Position numbers and translations under genes: made by a program
Assembly (NCBI GenBank): GCA_016764115.1
Contig: JAESSM010000061.1
Coordinates: forward strand, 1-8,407
Direction of reading: 5' to 3'
Length of the DNA stretch: 8,407 nt
From: Bacteroidia bacterium
GTDB lineage: Bacteria > Bacteroidota > Bacteroidia > JAESSM01 > NORP286
Shown: positions 1 to 6,617 of the stretch, piece after piece
How positions within the stretch are numbered: the stretch's first letter is position 1
Layout: every line of letters starts with the position of its first letter
The notes under the pieces: model-generated
Databases searched by the model: none
What the model was told of the DNA's origin: nothing
The model's input: only the letters and a program-made list of their open reading frames with translations

Positions 1-1991
1 AATGTGTAAAGAATGATACCGGTTAATAATGTGGTTACGTTCGCATCAATAATGGACGAATATGCTTTTTTGTATCCATCAATTACGGCCATTCTCAACC
101 CTTTTCCTGCAGTGATCTCCTCCCTTATTCTTTCAAATATCAGAACGTTTGCATCCACCGACATACCTATTGTTAAAACAATACCTGCAATTCCAGGTAA
201 TGTCAATGCTGCACCTAATGAAGCCAAGACTCCGATGATAAAGAATATGTTTACCATCAACGCAAGGTTTGCAACAAAACCTCCAATATTATAATAGAAG
301 ATCATAAATCCAAAAACAAGAATAAAACCGGCTATGAGAGACATTAATCCCATGTCTATGGATTCTTGACCTAATGACGGTCCAACTATTGCTTCCTGAA
401 CTATTCTGGCTGGAGCCGGAAGTTTTCCTGCTTTGAGGATATTGGCTATGTCTTTAGCTTCTTCCACTTCAAAATTTCCTGTTATAGATGATCTTCCGTT
501 AGGAATCTCACCTTGAACAACAGGGTATGATCTAACAAGATTGTCAAGAACAACTGCTATGCACTTTTTATTGTTTTCATCCTTACTTGCTTCTGCCGTA
601 AGTCTTTTCCATATTCTGGCACCTTCAGAATTCATGCTCATGCTTATCTCTGCACGGCCTGTTTCAAATCCGAAGTCTTGTCTGGCATCAGTAATTGCGT
701 CTCCTTCAAGAGGGGCTTTACCGTCTCTTCTACTTATCTTAATAGCCAATAATTCATAAACAGGCTTATCGGTACCAATTGGATCTGCAGTCCATAAGAA
801 TTTCATGTTTTTTGGGAAAGCTGCTTTCACAACATCAATATTCATGTAGCGATTTACTTTAGCGGTATCCCTTCCAAGGCAATATCCAATAACTGGTCCT
901 GACCGATATCTTTGAACCCCGGTTTCATCCGTATAAATGGCAGGGTTTAATACAGCGTAAAGAGGATTATCTTTAGCAAAATCCTCAAATGATTGTTGTC
1001 CAGGTATAGAATCACCACTACCAGATGTATCCTCATCTAATTTCTCCATTAATGATAATCCACCAGAAGCAGAAGTATCGTTGTTCGAAGCACTTGTGTC
1101 TTTGGTGGCTCCAACGATATCGTTACTGATATCATCTTTATCTATTGTGAAGAAATCATTAGCAACATTATTAGTATCAGAAGCATCTTCATCTGTTTTA
1201 GTAGTATCGTCTAATGAAAGTTTTTGAGATAAAACCTCATTGGCTTTCTCCAAATACTGAATTACTTCAAATTGTTCGTAAGTTTCCCAAAACTCAAGTT
1301 TTGCAACATTCTGTAATATTTTTCTAACTCTTTGTGGATTATCAACACCCGGTAATTCAACTATGATCCTGCCTGTTCCTTCTTGTTTTTGTATGGTTGG
1401 CTGAGTTACACCAAATTGGTCAATACGTGTTCTAAGTATTTTAAAAGTTCTGTCAATGGCATCTTCTGCTTCATCTCTTATAACACTGATTACATCTTCA
1501 TTGGTATTTTCCCAAGATATTCTATCACTTAACTCTCTGGTTGAAAAGATCGCAGCAAGTTTGGCATTGGGGTCAATTTCTTCAAATGATTCATGGAAAA
1601 GTGTAATAAAATCTTTCTGACTGTCCTTTTGTTTTTGCTTGGAAACCTCTAAGGCCTTACGAAAAGTTTTGTCCGTGCTGTTATTTGACATTGTTTGAAT
1701 CAGCTCTTCAACCGATACTTCCAATGTTACATGCATTCCTCCTTTTAGGTCAAGGCCAAGATTTAGTTCTCTGGCTTTACACTCCTGATAAGTAAATTCC
1801 TTGATGCCAATATTGTATACCAGCTCAGTACCCATAGAGTCCAGATAGGCTCTTTCTTTTTCAACATCATCACCAAAAAGCTCTCTTGCTTCTTCTTCAA
1901 TGGTATATGCTACATATGTAAATGATAATTGGAAAATACAAACGATCGCGAACGCTATAGCAAAAAATTTTATTGCTCCTTTACTCTGCAT
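1..1991 (-). CDS. secDF: Protein translocase subunit SecD/SecDF, N-terminal part (cut by left window edge)
   Basis: This is the SecD part of the SecDF membrane protein, which uses the proton gradient to help pull preproteins out of the SecYEG channel on the periplasmic side. About 663 codons are visible and no stop is reached. I translated them by hand from the ATG at 1989-1991. TM1 lies at about residues 8-27. The conserved LGLDLKGG motif (78-85) opens the large periplasmic P1 domain. TM2 starts near 547, further TMs follow, and the SecD hallmark VDANVLIFERIREE begins at 612, with D613 as the conserved proton-relay aspartate. Residues 261-327 form an acidic Ser/Thr/Asn/Asp-rich, low-complexity insertion within P1. 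The N-terminus resembles the fused SecDF of Bacteroidota (about 1000 aa), so a SecF half probably lies beyond the edge; this is inferred. The start is supported by TM1 immediately after it and by a promoter about 45 bp upstream. No Shine-Dalgarno is evident. Confidence 0.95.
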   Translation of the reverse strand, partial: MQSKGAIKFFAIAFAIVCIFQLSFTYVAYTIEEEARELFGDDVEKERAYLDSMGTELVYNIGIKEFTYQECKARELNLGLDLKGGMHVTLEVSVEELIQTMSNNSTDKTFRKALEVSKQKQKDSQKDFITLFHESFEEIDPNAKLAAIFSTRELSDRISWENTNEDVISVIRDEAEDAIDRTFKILRTRIDQFGVTQPTIQKQEGTGRIIVELPGVDNPQRVRKILQNVAKLEFWETYEQFEVIQYLEKANEVLSQKLSLDDTTKTDEDASDTNNVANDFFTIDKDDISNDIVGATKDTSASNNDTSASGGLSLMEKLDEDTSGSGDSIPGQQSFEDFAKDNPLYAVLNPAIYTDETGVQRYRSGPVIGYCLGRDTAKVNRYMNIDVVKAAFPKNMKFLWTADPIGTDKPVYELLAIKISRRDGKAPLEGDAITDARQDFGFETGRAEISMSMNSEGARIWKRLTAEASKDENNKKCIAVVLDNLVRSYPVVQGEIPNGRSSITGNFEVEEAKDIANILKAGKLPAPARIVQEAIVGPSLGQESIDMGLMSLIAGFILVFGFMIFYYNIGGFVANLALMVNIFFIIGVLASLGAALTLPGIAGIVLTIGMSVDANVLIFERIREEITAGKGLRMAVIDGYKKAYSSIIDANVTTLLTGIILYT

Positions 1992-2036
1992 AACTAAGAT
2001 TTTAACACACTTTTAACTCTTAAAAATTTTGAGGCA

Positions 2037-2067
2037 CAAAGATAGAATTTCAATCTATATATACCAA
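2037..2067 (-). promoter_or_regulatory. Candidate Bacteroidota-type promoter for secDF
   Basis: On the minus strand, TATCTTTG (2037-2044) matches the Bacteroidota -7 consensus TAnnTTTG exactly. A TTG at 2065-2067 sits 20 nt upstream, in the place of the -33 element. Transcription would start near 2030, giving a leader of about 40 nt before the secDF ATG. The match is seen directly; promoter activity is inferred. Confidence 0.6.
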
Positions 2068-2101
2068 TAGAAAACCTTATTTCTTACTGATTATTAGATG
2101 T

Positions 2102-2167
2102 TTGTTTCAAAAAATGAAACAAGTCGTGCCACATCTTTTGGATATTGACAAAAGATGTGGTACGACT
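2102..2167 (-). terminator. Two adjacent hairpins; likely terminator of the FGE-like gene
   Basis: The large stem pairs 2122-2139 with 2150-2167 (18 bp, one mismatch or wobble, 10-nt loop) and begins 13 nt past the FGE-like stop codon. On the minus strand it is followed directly by a second hairpin (2102-2109 with 2115-2122, 8 bp, 5-nt loop) and a T-rich stretch, as in an intrinsic terminator. On the plus strand the single mismatch becomes a G-U wobble. The gene on each side reads leftwards, so this separates FGE-like transcription from secDF. It could also be a copy of a dispersed palindromic repeat serving as a terminator. Confidence 0.6.
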
Positions 2168-2180
2168 AATCGAATTATTA

Positions 2181-2984
2181 TCATTCTTCAATTATTTCAA
2201 AAACACATCTGAACCCTAACCAATTTTCTGGTTTATCGTAAATAAAATCATTTTCAATTTTTATCTCTTTCAGTTTATGTGTCCATCCACCTCCTTTAGC
2301 GATACCTTTTTCGTTTATCATTTCCGCAACATTGCCAAGCAAATTAAATATCTCGTACCTGTTTGCCCAATAAGACTTTACCGGAGCTGTTATGAAGGAA
2401 TATGAATAAGTAGAGTCTATAGATTCATCTTCCCTTATACAATTGAATGTAGCAAATGAAGAACTCTTTGATTTTGCTCTTTTCATCCACTTTAAGGTTT
2501 TCTCGCTATATCCTGCATTTGCAACCATTTCCCATTCCTTTTTAGTTGGAAGTCTGTACTGAAATTGTTTTGGAATGTAGGTTTTTGGTTTACGTAGTTT
2601 CTTCATCTCCAACATTTCTCTCACTCTATCAGTCCTCCATTTACAGTATTCAACAGCCTGCTCATAGGAAATTCCGACCATCGGGTAGAAATGATATGCC
2701 GGATGATCAAAATAGTGTTTCGTATACACCTCGTAATTTGGTAACCATATGGAGGTGTCAGGCAAACTACTATAATAATCTTTAGATGTGTCACCGCAAG
2801 TCCTTTTCAACCAGTATGTATATTCCAACCAATGTATATTAGCTATTTCAGTTTCATCAAAAAATAGGTTTTCACTTATCTCTACTGTACCAGGAGGGGT
2901 GAATTTTCTCTTATGTTTATCATTTGCGGAAAAACCAAAATTGAGTAACACAAGAAATAGCATAACCAGATATTTATTTCCCAT
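2181..2984 (-). CDS. Secreted FGE-sulfatase-fold (SUMF1/EgtB/PvdO family) protein, probably non-catalytic
   Basis: The 267-aa product has the formylglycine-generating-enzyme fold used in many Bacteroidota exported proteins, including the gliding proteins GldJ and GldK. Visible family blocks are the PPGTV...DETEIANIHWLEY N-terminal block (30-55), GISYEQAVEYCKWR (104-117), RLPTKKEWEMVANAGYS (144-160), FNLLGNVAEM (213-222), KGGGW (230-234) and WLGFRC (255-260). Residues 1-20 look like a cleavable signal peptide with a hydrophobic core LVMLFLVLLNFGFSA and no lipobox Cys, so periplasmic or outer location is likely. The paired cysteines expected after GG(S/G)W in true formylglycine-generating enzymes are absent. 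A sulfatase-activating role is therefore unlikely and a structural or binding role is more plausible. I chose the ATG at 2982-2984 because the signal peptide begins there. An upstream TTG at 3050 and an ATG at 3014 would only add a non-signal-like extension. Partner and substrate are unknown. Confidence 0.85.
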   Translation of the reverse strand: MGNKYLVMLFLVLLNFGFSANDKHKRKFTPPGTVEISENLFFDETEIANIHWLEYTYWLKRTCGDTSKDYYSSLPDTSIWLPNYEVYTKHYFDHPAYHFYPMVGISYEQAVEYCKWRTDRVREMLEMKKLRKPKTYIPKQFQYRLPTKKEWEMVANAGYSEKTLKWMKRAKSKSSSFATFNCIREDESIDSTYSYSFITAPVKSYWANRYEIFNLLGNVAEMINEKGIAKGGGWTHKLKEIKIENDFIYDKPENWLGFRCVFEIIEE

Positions 2985-3029
2985 ACATATTAAAGTTGAA
3001 GCTTTTAATATCATAACGCTGATATCTGA

Positions 3030-3037
3030 AAAAGATA
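3030..3037 (-). promoter_or_regulatory. Possible -7 element of the FGE-like gene
   Basis: TATCTTTT on the minus strand matches seven of eight positions of TAnnTTTG counting the free ones. It lies about 45 nt upstream of the ATG at 2984, similar to the secDF arrangement. No good -33 element is seen. If real, it would place the transcript start near 3023 and favour the 2984 start over the TTG at 3050. Confidence 0.3.
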
Positions 3038-3056
3038 CATAGTGATTCAATTTTAC

Positions 3057-3137
3057 CTAGCCGTGTGCGGCCTTACCAAAAGCGTGTGCACCCCAACCTA
3101 AAGCATCTGCGCTCGAACTTAATGCTTGAGCACTCTA
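3057..3137 (-). repeat. Degenerate 21-bp tandem repeat encoding Ala/Gly-rich heptapeptides; probable gene remnant
   Basis: Between two in-frame TAG codons (3135-3137 and 3057-3059) the minus strand has a 25-codon frame with no start codon. It reads in heptads AQALSSS, ADALGWG, AHAFGKA, AHG and then stops. The underlying DNA is a degenerate 21-bp repeat (units start with GC(T/A)/GCA and share GCxxxxGCxTT-like spacing). The 78 bp of 3057-3134 are about 54% GC, clearly above the surrounding AT-rich spacer. The G-x-x-A-x-A-x-G-x-x-A-x-x-G pattern resembles the head repeats of YadA-type trimeric adhesins. With one to three copies this is only a resemblance. I read it as the leftover end of a repeat-protein gene or a spacer repeat, not an expressed gene. 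Confidence 0.4.
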
Positions 3138-3152
3138 GTAGACTATGTAATT

Positions 3153-3180
3153 AAAAGTCCCTTTAGGTGATTTAGGGGTG
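3153..3180 (-). repeat. CCTAAA direct repeats in spacer, possible dispersed element
   Basis: The minus strand holds CCTAAATCACCTAAAGGG, a CCTAAA direct repeat also flanked by a CCCT/AGGG inversion. One frame reads HTPKSPKGTFNYIV up to the TAG at 3135-3137, and is in phase with the heptad frame beyond that stop. Short intergenic sequences of the PKSPKG type are familiar to me from Bacteroidota spacers. That is memory rather than a search result. No gene is supported here. Confidence 0.3.
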
Positions 3181-3201
3181 TGAGTGTATAGAAAAGTATT
3201 T

Positions 3202-3927
3202 TTAAACTTCAACGTTTTTTAGAGAAACAGAAACGTCAGGAAAGGAATTCTTATTATTAATTACATAATTAATTTTTCTGGCTATTACATTGGGATCGTT
3301 GAGTATTCCTTGTTCTTTAAAATCAATAAATTCCTGTACCCGACTAAAGTTTTCTTTGCTGACTTTTCTCATTTCATCTTGCATGTTAGTATCAACAACA
3401 CCCGGAGAAATCGTATATACCTTAAAATTTGAAACTCCTTTCTTTTTGTTTTCCAATGTGATAACGTCAGTAAGCATGTGTAATGCAGCTTTAGTGGTAC
3501 AGTAATTACTCCAGCCATCAACGGGAGAAGTTCCGGCTCCAGATCCAATATTCATGATCATTTTTTCACCATCAAAGCCATGAAATTTTTTAATAAATGA
3601 ATTACATAATAGTGCAACCGAAGTGAAATTCAAATTAATGGTATCGATAATTGTTTGGTCTGAAAGCGTACCTAAATACTTAATATCTCCAAGCACTCCA
3701 GAATTATTGACCAAACTTACATTTTTGGTTTTAGCAAATATAGTAAAGTCAACTTTTTCAATATTTCCCGGTATAGAAAGATCTAATGGCACATGAATAT
3801 AATTGGAATGTTCAATAGAAGAAGTTCTTGATATACCGGTCACAAAGTTGGTTTCATCTTTTAGTAGCTCTGTTGCCAATGCTTTCCCAATTCCGCGACT
3901 GGTCCCCGTGATGAAGTAGTGGTTCAC
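3202..3927 (-). CDS. SDR-family NAD(P)-dependent oxidoreductase (sepiapterin/benzil reductase-like)
   Basis: The 241-aa protein is a classical short-chain dehydrogenase, a cytosolic carbonyl/alcohol oxidoreductase using NAD(P)H. It has the Rossmann glycine motif TGTSRGIG (7-14), the NNSG motif (74-77, usually NNAG), and a complete catalytic tetrad N100, S129 (in NIGSGAG), Y142 and K146 (YCTTK). SPGVVDTNM (174-182) closes the cofactor site. The Arg after the glycine motif's Ser suggests NADPH preference, which is inferred. The general look is close to sepiapterin reductase or YueD-type benzil reductase, but the substrate cannot be told. The start is GTG (3925-3927), which overlaps the upstream symporter's TGA in a GTGA, so translation is probably coupled. 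No later start leaves the glycine motif intact. The ending in ...LKNVEV is compact, and no clear terminator hairpin follows. Confidence 0.9.
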   Translation of the reverse strand: MNHYFITGTSRGIGKALATELLKDETNFVTGISRTSSIEHSNYIHVPLDLSIPGNIEKVDFTIFAKTKNVSLVNNSGVLGDIKYLGTLSDQTIIDTINLNFTSVALLCNSFIKKFHGFDGEKMIMNIGSGAGTSPVDGWSNYCTTKAALHMLTDVITLENKKKGVSNFKVYTISPGVVDTNMQDEMRKVSKENFSRVQEFIDFKEQGILNDPNVIARKINYVINNKNSFPDVSVSLKNVEV

Positions 3928-5204
3928 TGGGTTTTCGCTTCAGAATGGTCCACAATAGTGGCAACAGCTGAATCACCGGTTACGTTTACAACCGTTCTAC
4001 ACATATCCAGGATCCTATCTACCGGGAAGATGATTCCAATCCAAGCCGGGTCTAATCCGATTGACTCTAAAACGATCATTAACATTACCAGTCCAGCACT
4101 TGGAACGGCAGGCGACCCAATAGAAGCCAAAGTGGCAGTGAGTACTATGGTGATTTGTTGCCCCAGATCTAAATCTACACCAAAAGCCTGGGCTAAAAAT
4201 ACTGCTGCAATGGCTTGATAACAGCTTGTTCCATCCATATTTACGGTTGCCCCGATGGGTAGTACAAAGCTGGTTACTTCTTTAGAAACCCCAAGATTTT
4301 TATTAACACACTCCATTGTTACAGGCAATGTTGCTGCACTGGAACTTGTTGAAAATGCTAACGTTTGTGCTGCAGATATACCTTTGAAAAAGAAACCATA
4401 GTTCATTTTAGTGAACATACGTAGCAACAGAGGATAGAAGATAAATGCTAAAATACCTAACCCTGTGAGTACAGTTAATGAGTATACGCCAAGACCTTTA
4501 AACAAATCAACTGCAGTACTAAGATTATCTCCAGCGATGTCTGCTATTAAGCCTGCCATAAGTGCAAAAACAAAGAATGGCGCAGCATCCATGATTATAA
4601 AAACGATCTTAAGAATTACCTCATTTACTCCGTCTACGAGTGCTTTAACTGGTTGCCCGATTTCACCAGGAATTAATACCAATGCAATTCCGAACAATAC
4701 TGCAAAAAATATAACCTGAAGCATCAGCTTGTTATTTTGTAAAGAGAAGAAGATGTTGGAGGGAACTATGTCAACTAAAAATGTTAATGGTCCCGATTCC
4801 TTAAATTCTTTTGCATCAGCTTTTTTTGCTTCAATTTTATGGGCATATTTTTCTTTGTTGAGATCTCTTGTTTCCTTAGAAATAAAATTTCCGGGCTGGA
4901 TAGTATTCACCAAAGTTAATCCAATGAGCACCGAAAAAACTGTTGTGGACAAATAGATCAAGACAGTTTTCCGTCCAAGTCGAGATAATTTTGCGATATC
5001 TGACAAACCCGAAACACCTTTTATCAATGAAAATAATACTAGTGGTACAGCAATTAATTTTAGAAGCCTGATAAATATATCCCCAAAAGGTTTTACCCAA
5101 TCAATGGTAAATTCGCTAAAACCAAATATTGCAGATAGCAAAGCCCAAATGACTCCTAAAACCAGTCCGATTATTATTTTCCAGTGTAAGGCTAAATTCT
5201 TCAT
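3924..5204 (-). CDS. Dicarboxylate/amino acid:cation symporter (DAACS/SDF family, GltP/DctA-like)
   Basis: The 426-aa inner-membrane protein is a member of the glutamate-transporter fold family, which couples uptake of acidic amino acids or C4-dicarboxylates to Na+ or H+. All core motifs are present: the serine-rich HP1 tip STSSSAATLP (285-294), NMDGT in TM7 (322-326), HP2 SIGSPAVPSAG (361-371), and the TM8 signature D396, D400, R403, N407 and D411 (DRILDMCRTVVNVTGD). The retained R403, which contacts the side-chain carboxylate in GltPh, favours an acidic substrate over neutral amino acids. Which acid, and which cation, cannot be decided. A hydrophilic Lys/Glu-rich loop (about 109-138) lies between TM3 and TM4. 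The ATG at 5202-5204 directly precedes the first TM. aroC ends 106 bp upstream on the same strand and the SDR gene overlaps its stop. No convincing -7/-33 pair was found in the gap. Confidence 0.93.
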   Translation of the reverse strand: MKNLALHWKIIIGLVLGVIWALLSAIFGFSEFTIDWVKPFGDIFIRLLKLIAVPLVLFSLIKGVSGLSDIAKLSRLGRKTVLIYLSTTVFSVLIGLTLVNTIQPGNFISKETRDLNKEKYAHKIEAKKADAKEFKESGPLTFLVDIVPSNIFFSLQNNKLMLQVIFFAVLFGIALVLIPGEIGQPVKALVDGVNEVILKIVFIIMDAAPFFVFALMAGLIADIAGDNLSTAVDLFKGLGVYSLTVLTGLGILAFIFYPLLLRMFTKMNYGFFFKGISAAQTLAFSTSSSAATLPVTMECVNKNLGVSKEVTSFVLPIGATVNMDGTSCYQAIAAVFLAQAFGVDLDLGQQITIVLTATLASIGSPAVPSAGLVMLMIVLESIGLDPAWIGIIFPVDRILDMCRTVVNVTGDSAVATIVDHSEAKTQ

Positions 5205-5241
5205 GTTTAAAAATTATGATGCTAATATGATGATGCGAATA

Positions 5242-5297
5242 TACGAATGGGTATTAATGATACTAATTGCAACTACGAATTACGAATTTTTACGAAT
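5242..5297 (+). repeat. Four direct TACGAAT repeats upstream of the symporter
   Basis: Exact TACGAAT copies lie at 5242-5248, 5274-5280, 5281-5287 and 5291-5297, with degenerate copies nearby (GCGAAT before 5242 and ACACGAAA after 5297). All have the same orientation; the minus strand reads ATTCGTA. They fill the 106-bp gap between the aroC stop and the symporter start. They may be a spacer repeat of a kind common in Bacteroidota, or binding sites of a regulator of the symporter-SDR pair. The sequence does not decide between these. Confidence 0.6.
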
Positions 5298-5310
5298 ACA
5301 CGAAAAACGA

Positions 5311-6387
5311 TTAACCAATTGCTTTCCATCTTAAATAATGATCTGCTAAAACCAATGCAGACATTGCTTCGACAATCGGAACTGCTCTTGGTACAACGCA
5401 TGGATCATGTCGGCCTTTTCCTTTTAATGTAACTTCATTTCCATCAACATCAACTGTTGGTTGATCTTTCATAATGGTTGCAACAGGTTTAAAGGCTACA
5501 CGAAAGTAAATATCTTCTCCATTGGAAATGCCAGCCTGAATACCTCCGGAATAATTGGTCTTGGTTTTAATATTTCCATCATCATTATAAAAGAGGTCAT
5601 TGTGTTCTGATCCTTTCATTTTCACCCCACCGAATCCTGAACCATATTCAAAACCTTTAGCTGCATTAATGCTCAATTGTGCTTTTGCCAGATCAGCATG
5701 AAGTTTATCAAATACAGGTTCTCCAAATCCTATAGGACAATTTTTTATGATACAATTAATTAGTCCGCCAACTGTATCACCTGCTTTTCTAACATCTTTG
5801 ATCAATTCGATCATTTTATTAGCAACATCACTGTCCGGGCATCTAACATCATTAGTTTCTGTTGATGGCAGATCTAATTCTAAGTAGTCCTTATTAACAG
5901 AAATATCTCCGATTTGAGAAACATAAGCCTGGATTGAAATATTTTCTTTCCTCAATAGCAATTTGGCAATGGCTCCGGCTGCAACTCTTGAAGCAGTTTC
6001 TCTCGCAGATGCTCGCCCACCTCCCCTGTGATCTCGATTCCCGTATTTTTTATGATAAGTATAATCTCCATGAGATGGTCGAAACTTGTCAGCCAAATGG
6101 GAATAGTCTTTCGGCTTTTGATCTTTATTTTCAATAATAATTGTGAGAGGAGTACCGGTAGTTTTTCCTTCAAAAACTCCTGAAATTATTTTTAGTGAGT
6201 CATCCTCTTTTCTTTGAGTAGTAATATTTGATTGGCCGGGTTTTCTTCTGTTTAATTCAGTTTGGATAAAAGATTCATCAATTTCCAAATTCGGAGGACA
6301 GCCATCAATTACAACACCAATCGCTTCGCCATGTGATTCACCAAAGGTTGTTATTCTGAATAATTCTCCGAAGCTATTACCTGCCAT
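5311..6387 (-). CDS. aroC: Chorismate synthase
   Basis: The 358-aa enzyme carries out the last shikimate-pathway step. It converts 5-enolpyruvylshikimate 3-phosphate to chorismate, the precursor of Phe, Tyr, Trp, folate and quinones, and it needs reduced FMN. Length and motifs are typical. GESHG (16-20, H19 catalytic) is followed by NRRKPGQ (46-52), RPSHGDYTY (103-111, H106 catalytic), [15 protein letters not shown] (117-131) and, near the C-terminus, [17 protein letters not shown] (from 325). The three family signature regions are all intact. I chose the ATG at 6385-6387 because the protein starts [10 protein letters not shown], the usual start of the family. The frame is open to 6588, but that extension runs through the promoter and the intergenic inverted repeat and is not protein-like. 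It is transcribed away from hutI and is the first gene of the minus-strand run to the symporter and SDR. Confidence 0.98.
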   Translation of the reverse strand: MAGNSFGELFRITTFGESHGEAIGVVIDGCPPNLEIDESFIQTELNRRKPGQSNITTQRKEDDSLKIISGVFEGKTTGTPLTIIIENKDQKPKDYSHLADKFRPSHGDYTYHKKYGNRDHRGGGRASARETASRVAAGAIAKLLLRKENISIQAYVSQIGDISVNKDYLELDLPSTETNDVRCPDSDVANKMIELIKDVRKAGDTVGGLINCIIKNCPIGFGEPVFDKLHADLAKAQLSINAAKGFEYGSGFGGVKMKGSEHNDLFYNDDGNIKTKTNYSGGIQAGISNGEDIYFRVAFKPVATIMKDQPTVDVDGNEVTLKGKGRHDPCVVPRAVPIVEAMSALVLADHYLRWKAIG

Positions 6388-6388
6388 T

Positions 6389-6418
6389 TTTGATTTACGA
6401 TTTATGCTTTTACTTTTG
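6389..6418 (+). promoter_or_regulatory. Possible promoter driving hutI with a long leader
   Basis: On the plus strand TTTG (6389-6392), an 18-nt spacer and TACTTTTG (6411-6418) match the Bacteroidota TTTG/TAnnTTTG pattern. It would give a leader of about 190 nt to hutI that includes the inverted repeat at 6524-6582, and it would overlap the aroC leader. The match may be chance in AT-rich DNA. Confidence 0.3.
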
Positions 6419-6454
6419 CTGGTGATAAGTTGTTCAGATGTGATAATTTGCAGG

Positions 6455-6484
6455 CAAATATACAAATTAACATTAGCGATAAAC
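6455..6484 (-). promoter_or_regulatory. Candidate Bacteroidota-type promoter for aroC
   Basis: On the minus strand TATATTTG (6455-6462) matches TAnnTTTG exactly. The -33 candidate (GTTT, 6481-6484, 18 nt upstream) is weak. Transcription would start near 6448, giving a leader of about 60 nt before the aroC ATG. Confidence 0.5.
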
Positions 6485-6523
6485 TTGTTGATCATTTGAA
6501 TTATTATATTAGTGAAAACCAAG

Positions 6524-6582
6524 GTCATGTTGAGCGGAGTCGAAACATAGACCGACCAGATTTCGACTTCGCTCAATCTGAC
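6524..6582. repeat. Intergenic inverted repeat (22-bp arms), Bacteroidota dispersed-repeat type
   Basis: The left arm (6524-6545) and right arm (6561-6582) pair over 22 bp with three mismatches and a 15-nt loop. The arms contain TTGAGCG-AGTCGAAA and its complement. Read through on the plus strand it gives peptides GHVERSRN and FDFAQSD, which I recognise as spurious ORF pieces scattered through many Bacteroidota genomes. The repeat sits between divergent aroC and hutI and ends 35 bp before the hutI start. It could fold in the hutI leader RNA. Whether it is a REP/MITE-like mobile unit needs genome-wide counts. Confidence 0.75.
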
Positions 6583-6617
6583 GATCAATTGGTAAACGAG
6601 TTAGAGATTAATAAGTA

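Noticed and set aside
13..759. Plus-strand open frames opposite secDF
   Set aside because: These are shadows of the minus-strand SecD frame, with no recognisable domains.
2985..3050. FGE-like start at TTG (3048-3050) or ATG (3012-3014)
   Set aside because: A standard signal peptide begins exactly at the ATG at 2982-2984, and the possible -7 element fits that start.
6388..6588. N-terminal extension of aroC to 6588
   Set aside because: The family starts at [10 protein letters not shown]. The extension reads through the -7 element and the inverted repeat and has no protein-like conservation.
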